From contig CALSCQ010001510.1 of the NCBI GenBank assembly GCA_943704525.1, positions 1 to 20,006 of the forward strand: a stretch of 20,006 bases of DNA. Direction: 5' to 3'. The position numbers were made by a program, and so were the translations under genes. Each line of letters begins with the position of its first letter. The first letter of the stretch is position 1. Positions 9,025-16,322 of this stretch are shown one piece after another. Source of the DNA: Pigoraptor vietnamica. Its lineage: Eukaryota; Opisthokonta; Filasterea. The notes beneath the pieces were generated by a model that was not told where the DNA came from, ran no database searches, and saw only the letters and a program-made list of their open reading frames with translations.

Positions 9025-12000
9025 TACCACTCTGATACACATACACACCAAACCGGCACAAACACACACACACGCACATGTACCAAAGCCGATCTCTATT
9101 ATCGACATTTTTAAACAAGCACACACTCACACACACATACACATATACTCGTTCGTCTCATACTGTCGTGTCTTTTTTCAGCTTGCGTTTCAATGGCCTG
9201 GGCAATTACACTACGGCTGCGGCAGCGATCTCAGAGGCGCTGAGAGAATGTGGCCGTGGCCTCAAGGTGCTCGAGTGGGTGTCTGTGCGTGCGTGCAAGT
9301 GTGAGACGTATGTGTGTGTGTGTGTGGGGGGGGGGGGGGGGCATGAGTGCATGCGTGTCAGGCGGCCGCGTGTCGTCATTCGTTTCGGCCTGCATAATTT
9401 TAATTTTTACACAGCTAGTATTAACATTTCATTCACACTCTGTTTCACAGCATTTCAAATTCGTTGGTGTCTAACGCCCTGTTCGCACAAGTCGCTAAGG
9501 CCGTCGCAAGATTTTGCCCGCTATTGGAGACCTTCAAGTAAGTCCTTTGCCGGCACACGTGCACACACAACACACACACGCACGCACACACGCACGCACA
9601 CACATACGCACACACACACATTCATAATGTTTATGGCCCTACAGTGCCGCTCGCCCGCTTGTTTGAGAGATGCATCGACTCGTGCGCGTGTACGCACATC
9701 GTACGAACTATGTCAGTTCTGTTATCGTACTAAAAATTCCGGCGCGCGTATGTGGTTTACCTTTTCATAACGCCCACCCATCCCCCACAAACACACACGC
9801 ACACACGGGCTACTGAATAGCTTCTCCGATAATGAAATTACGAAACTACCGCGCATTCTCTGCGAAGTTCCGGCGACATTCGTGCACTCGTCCAACCCAA
9901 TCGCCTTCCCTCCGCCCGATATCTTGGCAAGCGGGAGCGATGCCATCCGCGCGTTCCTTCGCGACTATAAGGACCCGATGACGGTCGGTTCTCAAGCTGC
10001 AGATTTCGCATATACAGCCGTTTCTCCTTCCTTCGGGGCACTCGCGCCCGCATCCTTTGACGACGTTTCTTTCGACACGGACGCCTCTCTCTCCCGACCA
10101 CAACCGCAGAGTGATGTGCCGCCTCCGTTCAAGGGGAAAGTATTCGTCGTTGGCGATGCGGCGGCTGGCAAGACAAGCCTCGTGCGGTGCCTCTTGCACG
10201 GGCCGGAAGCCTTCACCGAGACGAGTGCGCAGACGCACGGGGTTGCCATATCGTCCCTATCTCTGCCGCTCCCGAACCAGCGTGCACACGCCGCACTGAC
10301 AGTCCTCGATTTCGCTGGGCAGGATGTCTACTACAACACACACCAGCTGTACATTGCGCCGCGGTCCGTGTTCGTCGTTGTGTGGAACGGGCGCGCGGGC
10401 TGGGAGCAGCAAGTTTCGCGCGTGCGTTTCTGGCTCGACTCGATCGCCCTCCGCGCACCGGGAGCGCCCGTCATTATCGCCATGACATACGCAGAAGACA
10501 ACTCGCTGCCGTCGGACGGCGTCGACGGGGTTTTGGCGCGGTTCGCAGGGCGCCTCTCCATTATTGCGCATCTCGCAACAGACGCGAGGACCGCAAAGAA
10601 TTACGACAGCGTCCGGTCGTGCGTCGTGCAGGCGTGCGGGTTCCTCGCCGCTCTCCGCCAGCCAGCGCCTCACTCATGGCTCGCGATGGAAGACGCGCTT
10701 TTGAGCAGCGGCAAGTCACACGTATCCTTTGCAGAGGCGCGTGCGGTCGGCGTCGATGCGGGCGTGCCGTCGGACTCTGTCGTCCACGCGCTGCGCATGC
10801 TTCACGACCGCGGCAGCGTGTTGTGGTACGGCGGGCGCACAGAGGGGACGGCGGTCGGCGACAGCCTCGGCGATCTCGTCATATTGGACCTGTCGTGGCT
10901 GTCGCATGCACTCGCGCAGATTGTCACAACGCGCGCCGAGCACATCCCGGCCCACGGCGTTCTGCGCGACCAGTTTGCGTCTCTCCTGTGGACGGAGGCC
11001 GGCGTCGACGCGTCCACGCATGCAGCCCTCCTCCAACTCATGGTCGAATTTGAGCTCATGTATCGAATCGGTGCGGACGAGTCTCTCGTCCCTTGTTTGT
11101 TGCCCGAGCGCCTACGGCCGGGTTCGGCCGCGCGCAATCGACACGGGTCGCTGTTGCCGTGTCGCCGCTACGAGTTTGAGTTTATGCCGGCGGCGCTCTT
11201 CCACCGACTTCAGTGGCGGTTGCAGCGGAATGCGCGCAATATCAGCGCTTGTTGGAAATACGGCACGCTCCTCGAAGACACGCAAGGTCACGCGTGCGCC
11301 GTCGAGCTCTCGCAGACTACCCCGGATGGCCGCGTCGCGGTGTCGTTTTTGTCGGCCACGGGACGGCAGGACGACCTCTGCCGGTGGGCCGTATCCGTCC
11401 TGCGCAATCTTCTCGTCGAGGAGTATGCGCAGCTGGTGTCCGAAGTGTCGGTCGCCGTCGCGTGTCCCGCGTGTAATGCCAAGACGCCGCAGCAGGGGAC
11501 GCAGCGCGCGTGGTTTTCGGCCGCGGAGGTGTACGACGAGCTGCGCGATCCGGAGGGCGGGGAGGTGACCATGTGCGCGTCGCGGTGCAAGCGGGTGCGC
11601 GTGTGTCAACTCGTCGAGGCGCTGGACATGGAGCGCTGGGAACAGTACGTCGGCGGCCTCTCGCCCGAGGACGCGGCGTCTGCCTTTGCCGCGCGCCGTG
11701 TGTACGAAACGGCCGAACTGGGAGGTAGCGGCGCCGTGTCTCACGGACCTCCCGATGGAAGTGGACGGCCGCCGTCCGCCACCGGTCTCGTATTGCCGGT
11801 TGCACTTGCCGTTCGCACGTCCTCCTCCGTGTCGATTGCACCCGAGCCACTGCCACCGGCAGAAGCAGCCCTGCAGAGCGCAAGGATTGGCTTCAACGCG
11901 CTCGATCCCCCACCCGTGGCGACGCTCGTCCAGCGCATCGGCGATCCCTCGCTTGCGGCAGCACTCGTGGCCGAACTGTCCAACCAAGAACGACTCCGTG

Positions 12001-12743
12001 TTGCGGAGACGGGCGCAATGGTCGCGAGGCTCGAAGCGGTGCAGGCGCAACTGGCGGCGCTGAGTGTGGCGGCCGAAGCAAGCGCGCGCATGACCGCCGA
12101 TCTCGACTTTCGCGTGATACCGACCAAGTTCTGCGTGCTGCCCGCGCCAAAGCGGCAGACGGATGGCATGGTTGCACGCATGCGAGCGCTCGCGTCGAAG
12201 GTCAGCCTGGCCCACTGGGCCAAGGAGTCGTTCGTGCTCCACTTGCTCTGCGACGGCGCCGGCACAACGGGCCCTCACTTCACCGACCACGGGGGTTACC
12301 CGGTCGAGAAGATGAAGAACGCGTTTGCGAAGGCGCTGCCGCTGACACTCAAGACACTGCGTCTCGTCGAACTGGCGCTGTGCGGCCCAGCGGCGTCGGC
12401 CGTGCCCCTCGCTGGGACGGTGGGGTCGGCGGCGGGGGGTGCGGCCGGCATTCTGGGCTCGCTGTGCGAGGGCGACGTGGGCGCGTTCCATGCGCTCGTG
12501 TCGGAAATCGCGGCGTGCAAGCAGGCGGCGTGTGCGGAGAGGGAAGGCCCTCCTACAGCAGGGCTGGAGGCGAGCGCGTTTTCCGTGCTGGACGGCGTCA
12601 CAATTCGAGAGTTTGAGCGACTGTTGCGCGAGAGGGACCCTACGGGACGCTACGGTGACCTCAGCAAGTGCGTGGAGCGCGACACTAAGCTCGTGCGGTG
12701 GCTCTGTCGGCGGTGCACGCAGGCGCAGCAGTCGCTCATTTGA
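4467..12743 (+). CDS. SH2-C1-LRR-Roc-COR protein (Roco family, no kinase), 14 exons, ~1341 aa
   Basis: Exons: 4467-4499, 4976-5010, 5443-5562, 5913-5974, 6228-6316, 6574-6746, 6928-6977, 7426-7495, 7865-7944, 8205-8310, 8630-8734, 9182-9274, 9451-9537, 9821-12743. Every join is GT-AG and in phase. The SH2 domain (residues 24-113) has CYFGRMSR, the pTyr arginine in AYIVRES, and KHF. A proline-rich linker follows. The C1 domain (about 155-204) has H-x12-C-x2-C-x13-C-x2-C-x4-H-x2-C-x6-C. RNI-type LRRs (about 211-385) include [17 protein letters not shown] and GLKVLDISNS. The Roc domain has P-loop GDAAAGKTS (479-487) and DFAGQ (531-535). COR (about 650-905) contains VILDLSWL and [10 protein letters not shown]. 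Then come CPAC and CASRC (916-957), a probable coiled coil (about 1078-1123) and an unidentified C-terminal region. It should act as a cytosolic or membrane-recruited GTPase scaffold. The alternative is two genes, the first stopping at TAG 7497. Exon 8205-8310 is the least certain: its acceptor could be 8258, or it could be skipped with donor 7949. Confidence 0.8.
4510..4760 (+). repeat. Three imperfect ~80-95 bp tandem units
   Basis: GTGTGCACTCATTGTA is repeated at 4510 and 4589, and GCAACTCTATGT at 4571, 4654 and 4749, giving spacings of 79-95 bp. The third unit is diverged. The array occupies most of intron 1 of the Roco gene. Confidence 0.8.
5021..5160 (+). repeat. 70-bp tandem duplication
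   Basis: Two adjacent 70-bp units, 5021-5090 and 5091-5160, both start GTGCGCTTCGAGTGA and end GGGCTGTATGCC. They lie near the start of Roco intron 2. Confidence 0.9.
5324..5413 (+). repeat. 45-bp tandem duplication
   Basis: Two adjacent 45-bp units start CACGGGCGCGTT at 5324 and 5369. They lie near the 3' end of Roco intron 2. Being a multiple of three, they keep a frame open into the SH2 exon, which creates a false N-terminal extension. Confidence 0.9.
5590..5780 (+). repeat. Imperfect (TG)n in Roco intron 3
   Basis: TG/TGCG-rich low-complexity tract between the two exons that split the SH2 domain. All three plus-strand frames are open as Cys-Val polymers, which are artefacts. Confidence 0.9.
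6026..6088 (+). repeat. (CA)n in Roco intron 4
   Basis: CA repeat with ATAC interruptions inside intron 5975-6227. Confidence 0.9.
6390..6540 (+). repeat. TG-rich then CA-rich low-complexity sequence in Roco intron 5
   Basis: TG/TCTG-rich sequence at about 6390-6445 and a shorter CA-rich stretch at about 6500-6540, in opposite senses within intron 6317-6573. In pre-mRNA they could pair weakly. Confidence 0.6.
6825..6886 (+). repeat. 12-bp minisatellite in Roco intron 6
   Basis: About four to five copies of the 12-mer GTGCGTGTATGC, in the intron that splits the C1 domain (6747-6927). The unit contains GTGCGT, identical to the splice donor used at 6747, so it offers several decoy donors. Confidence 0.85.
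6983..7165 (+). repeat. Interspersed GTTGAGTGCGTGG repeats in Roco intron 7
   Basis: At least five copies of a word close to GTTGAGTGCGTGGATGCG with irregular spacing, filling the first half of intron 6978-7425. Confidence 0.75.
7705..7742 (+). repeat. (CA)n in Roco intron 8
   Basis: Perfect CA repeat about 120 bp upstream of the first LRR exon (7865). Confidence 0.95.
7961..8140 (+). repeat. 90-bp tandem duplication containing (TG)n
   Basis: ACGCTTCTCGTTATTGTGCG occurs at 7972 and 8062, 90 bp apart. Each copy is followed by a TG tract and CAAGCCAGTA. It lies just after LRR exon 7865-7944. Confidence 0.9.
8417..8523 (+). repeat. 54-bp tandem duplication
   Basis: Two units starting AGAGTGTGGTTGTGGGACGC at 8417 and 8471, in the intron preceding exon 8630-8734. 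Confidence 0.9.
8815..9145 (+). repeat. (CA)n tract with embedded 71-bp tandem duplication
   Basis: TACACTGAGACACACGCACC recurs at 8884 and 8955, 71 bp apart, within a long CA-rich stretch filling most of the intron between exons 8630-8734 and 9182-9274. Confidence 0.9.
9310..9341 (+). repeat. (TG)n followed by a 16-G run
   Basis: Short TG repeat running into 16 consecutive G at 9326-9341, in the intron between LRR exons 9182-9274 and 9451-9537. Confidence 0.9.
9560..9620 (+). repeat. (CA)n/(CGCA)n in the last Roco intron
   Basis: CA-rich repeat with CGCA interruptions inside intron 9538-9820. Confidence 0.85.
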
Positions 12744-12835
12744 GGGGAGAGGAAAACCCCATAGTGGTACGCCGGTGCCGGTTACGGACGAGCCTGAATT
12801 TTTTTGTTTGGTGGACTGGCACGTGATTAACAAGC

Positions 12836-12876
12836 AAAAAAAAAAAAAAAAAAAAAAAAAAACAAAAAAAAAAAAA
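12836..12876 (+). repeat. A-tract 93 bp after the Roco stop codon
   Basis: 27 A, one C, then 13 A, on the sense strand of the Roco gene. No AATAAA lies between the stop (12743) and this tract. It may be a simple repeat or the fossil tail of a retroposed transcript. Confidence 0.9.
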
Positions 12877-13352
12877 CCTGAAAATCACTGTGCAAGCACC
12901 AATCACGACCGTCGGATCCTTCGCGGGGACGAGCGTGCTGATACAGTTGTCGGCATGGAGAGCGACATGCGCATAAGCAATGCGCCCGGTGAACGAACGC
13001 TACAATCGGAGCAGTTCGTGCTGTGGGCTCTGATCGGAAGCGCTCGCAGTGTTTCTTGCTGGCGCTGGGCAGGGGGATCCAGTCCCGGCCCCCCGTGGTC
13101 AAAGTGGATTGACGTTGTGCTTGATCATGAAGGTACACGATGCGAACGTCGGTGCGGGGTGCGTTGCGAAGCGCTCAGTGTCAGTTACAGCCGGCCGCAG
13201 ACTCCGTCGCGGCGTTGGACTACGCAGCCCCAAAAAGGGCCGTATTTGCGGGCGGCGCAATCGCCGACATCATATGCATGGTCTCACTGAAGTAGCTGAC
13301 GTGTGTGCTTGTGGCTGTCAGTTCTTTCGCATGACGATATCATTGCTTGTGC

Positions 13353-13372
13353 TTATTTTTTATTTTTATTTT
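13353..13372 (-). terminator. Minus-strand AATAAA poly(A)-signal cluster
   Basis: Read on the minus strand, AATAAA occurs at 13370-13365 and again at 13364-13359. This is a plausible 3' end for minus-strand transcription through the F-box/LRR gene and its decayed copy, about 640 bp beyond the F-box gene stop. Confidence 0.4.
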
Positions 13373-13693
13373 TTCCCTGCACTGGCGCGCTTTAAGCAGT
13401 GCATGCCGTCAGTACAGCAATTCGGGCCGTTTGGGACGAGCCACGTCAGTCCGCGCCGATCGTCAATGGCACCGCCACTTTGTCCGAGCCCCTGCGCGGG
13501 CGATCCCGGCTGAGGTGTTTTTGTGCCGTGGTGCGCGTCCATCGACTTTGCCGTCATCGACGAACTCCGCGTGAGGAGCTTACGCTGCCAACGAAACGCC
13601 ACACGTGCGTGAAGTGGGCCCGAAAATGGACGCAGAAGGTTTGTATGTACATCAGTGTGTGTGTGTGTGTGTGTGTTCGATTCGCGCTTTCAA

Positions 13694-14010
13694 TTAAAGA
13701 CGCAACTTTCGGACGCTGCGCAGCGGCGACAAATTGACAATTGACGTGCAAGTTACAACGCTTAGTGTGCAAACACGCCCGAGCGCAGACACATCCGTTA
13801 TGTGCGGACACCTCGCGAGGTTCAAGTCGTGGACGCCTCCAAGCGCAGAAACGTCGACAAGCTCCTGACAGCCGGAGAGGTCAAGTGTGTGCACGCGGCC
13901 GAGTGCCGACACATTCGTAACGCGGGTGCCTCCCAACCTGAGGGTTGGACCGAGCCCAAGCCACGCACACACACATCGGTCACGCCCGTTGCGGTCAGGT
14001 CCAGACAGAA
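13694..14010 (-). pseudogene. Decayed tandem copy of the 3' end of the F-box/LRR gene
   Basis: Immediately after the F-box gene's stop (14011-14013) the same sequence starts again: FCLDLTATGVTDV, then RVTNVSALGRVHTLDLSGC, ending SVRKLRL-stop at 13694. The parent has RVTNVSALGRVHTLDLSHC and ends SVRKLLI-stop. The offset is 309 bp at the upstream edge and 317 bp at the stop. The copy has a TGTGTG-type expansion near 13967-13974 and a small deletion near 13945 that shift frame, so it cannot extend the parent protein. It has no start and no F-box. Most of its remaining repeats stay in frame, so the duplication is fairly recent. Confidence 0.85.
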
Positions 14011-15907
14011 TTAAATAAGCAATTTTCGCACGCTACGCAATGGCGACAAATCGACAAGTGCCGCGCAATTGACGTTTAGAACACACACGCGCCCGAGCGC
14101 AGACACATCCGTTATGCGCCGACACCCCGAGAGGTTCAAGTCGTGGACACCTCCAAGCGCCGAGACGTCGACAAGGTCCTCACAATGCGACAGGTCCAGT
14201 GTGTGCACGCGGCCTAGCGCCGACACATTCGTGACGCGGGTGCTTCCCAACTTGAGGGTGTGGACAAAGCCCAAGCCTCGCACGTCGGTAACGCCTGTTG
14301 CGGTCAGGTCCAGACAGAACACCGCGCCCAGCATCGACGCATCCGTGACTGAGCCACAGCCATGAAGATTCAACGTGTGCAAACGCCCGAGGAACGACAC
14401 GTCGCTGACCGACGTAAACGAGAGGTTGAGACTGTGACCCGCGCCGAGTCCAGAGGCATCCGCGATGTTTCCGTAGCTGTAGGACAGATTGAGATGGTGT
14501 ACGCCTCCAAGCGACGAAACTCCGGTAAGAATTTGCGGCATGTGCCTTATCGCAAGCGAGTGCGCGCGACCGAGGGCCGAGACATCCACAACTGGACATT
14601 TCTTGATGGTAAGCGTGTGCACAGTCCCGAGCGCCGAGACATCCGCCACCTGACACCCGTCGAAGGAAAGCGCGTGCACGCCGCCGAGCGCCGAAGCATC
14701 AACAAAATTGCGACAGTTGGCGAGAGTCAGCGAGTGGACGCGCCCGAGCCCCATGCCAGAACGAATCTCGTGGTTGCCCGAGACGTCTAGGGTGTGGACG
14801 GCGCCCAAATGCGAAAAGTCGTCGATTTCACACCGCGTTGAGGCCAGCACGAGCGTGTGGTTGCCGCGGCCGAGTGCGTCGACGCCAGTCAGGCAATAGT
14901 TTGCCGTAAGAATGAGCGTGTGCACGCCGCCAAGCGCCGATACGTCGCGCATGCGGATTGGTCTCTGTCCCCCCGGCGCTCGATCGTTTGCGCCCCCCGC
15001 CAAGTCCAGACTGTGCACGCTCGCCAGGGGAGAGACGTCGAAGACACTCTCGCAATTAGCGAGCACCAAGGTGTGTACGTGGCGACCGTTTGCCACGTCC
15101 GAAAGCGCGGCCGAACGCGAGAGGTCCAGCGTGTGGACGCCCGCAAGCTCTGGCGGAATCGCGCACAACTCCGACTTGTGGAGCACCACCTTGACCACCC
15201 CCCGCAGCGCGGCAATCTGCGACAGTGGCACGTCCACACAGTCAATGAGCTCGATTGTTTTCGCGTCGATGAGGCTCGAGATGTCCTTCAATCCTTCCAC
15301 GCGGCGCTCGTGAACGCTTCGAGGGCGACAGCACCCTAGAACAGCGTGACGCGGGCGCAATCCCGACAAGCTCGGGACACTCGCGTGCACGACATTGAGG
15401 AAGGCGACGTCAGCAAAGGTCGCAAGGTCAGTGCCATCCCGGCACGCCGCACCGAGAACGACGGAGTGCGCAGACACGGGTGCGCTGGAAGGGAATATCG
15501 TCCAAACATATGGTGTGCACGCCCGACAGAACCGCCATGTCGGGCAGATCCTTTGGAGAGTCGTAGGAGAGTCCGCGAAGATCCGCCGTGTGCACATTCG
15601 CGAACGCCGCAATGTCCTTCACTATAACGCGATCGCGTTGCCGGTCATGACCGTCGTCGAGAGCAGAGAGGACGAGGCGATTGACGGGAATCGAGGCGCG
15701 CACCTCGACGCGAAACGCATCGTCCCAAATGTACCGGCGACTGTACAGCGGCCAGAGATAGACAAGGCGCTCGTTCGACAGAATTCGCCGCAGAAATCCG
15801 CTGACCTTGCAGAGGCGGCAGACGTCGGCGTTCGCGAGGTAAGGGACAATGTGGGTAACAATCACATCCACCGGCAGCGACCCAAAGCCCGCGACGACAC
15901 CCGACAT
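14011..15907 (-). CDS. F-box / leucine-rich-repeat protein, intronless, with an apparent +1 frameshift
   Basis: Translation likely starts at ATG 15907 (MSGVVAGFGSLPVDVIVTHI); an in-frame ATG at 15937 is an alternative. Residues about 10-55 form an F-box (LPVDVIVTHIVPYLANADVC, then LCKVSGFLRRILSNERL). The rest is some 20 short LRRs of about 22 residues with consensus DVSALGGVHTLDLSGC, resembling SDS22-type repeats. F-box/LRR proteins usually recruit substrates to SCF ubiquitin ligases. The F-box frame runs through GVHTICLDDIPFQ and stops at 15428-15430. From about 15490 the LRR reading continues in the +1 frame (DLATFADVAFLNVVHA) to TAA at 14011-14013. No GT-AG intron explains the shift. A sequencing indel, a recent mutation or programmed frameshifting remain possible. 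Total is about 630 residues if joined. Confidence 0.8.
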
Positions 15908-16294
15908 GGTCGCTGGTGATGCCAATCGCGCACACATGGGTTGTGCGCAGGCGGAGTGGGACGCTCGCGATGAAGGCACTGATTGGAGCACCGTGAAGTT
16001 GGGTTATGCGCATATCGGGAGTTGCGTTTGGTCACGTGCGATAGAGGGCTTTGTCGATTCGAATTTGAACGGGTTGCTATTTGTGCGTTTCTCTCTACGC
16101 AGCCCCCTCGTCCCATTACTCAGCCGGAGCCTGCATTATAGCCCCTCAAGGGAGTGCCGGAAGGCACATACCCCCAACACTGTGTGTGTTTGTTCGTTGG
16201 CTTTCATGGTGCCACAAGTCCCGTCGGCGACATATTCGGCGGCGAGCAACGACGCTATGAAAGCATTGGACTCGGTGTACTTTAGTCGGCGGTT
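15908..16294. promoter_or_regulatory. Intergenic region: F-box gene promoter side and SIAE 3' end
   Basis: Both flanking genes are on the minus strand, so this gap contains the SIAE 3' UTR and the F-box gene promoter. GTCACGTG at 16031-16038, about 125 bp upstream of the F-box ATG, shares eight bases with the 10-bp palindrome in the divergent promoter at 4324. No TATA box or poly(A) signal is convincing. Confidence 0.35.
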
Positions 16295-16322
16295 CTATAA
16301 GTGCCTCCCGTCGGCGACATAT
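16219..16322. repeat. 17-bp direct repeat straddling the SIAE stop
   Basis: TCCCGTCGGCGACATAT occurs at 16219-16235 and 16306-16322, 87 bp apart. The right copy encodes YVADGR near the SIAE C-terminus and the left copy is just beyond its stop. This suggests a small tandem duplication of the gene's 3' end, like the larger one in the F-box/LRR gene. Confidence 0.7.

Larger units (their letters stand above)
12744..13693. other. Mostly noncoding region between convergent genes
   Basis: No gene is supported on either strand. It holds an A-rich tract at 12836-12876, a T-rich stretch at 13353-13374 and a short TG repeat at 13655-13674. A 63-codon minus-strand frame (13557-13366) ends on the poly(A)-signal cluster. 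It shows no recognisable domain, although its stop overlaps AATAAA, so it could be a small last exon. Confidence 0.5.

Noticed and set aside
10187-11568. Plus-strand Arg-rich frames overlapping the Roco exon
   Set aside because: Out-of-frame shadows of the same exon with no conserved motifs.
9821-12743. Kinase domain expected after COR as in LRRK-type proteins
   Set aside because: No glycine loop, HRD or DFG motif is seen between COR and the stop at 12743.
11112-12833. 573-codon minus-strand frame opposite the Roco last exon
   Set aside because: It is the shadow of a GC-rich coding exon. Its Arg/His-rich composition has no domain, while the plus strand encodes clear Roc-COR.
12827-13138. 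Minus-strand frame of about 100 codons beyond the Roco 3' end
   Set aside because: It ends in a run of Phe encoded by the A-tract and has no recognisable domain or splice partner.
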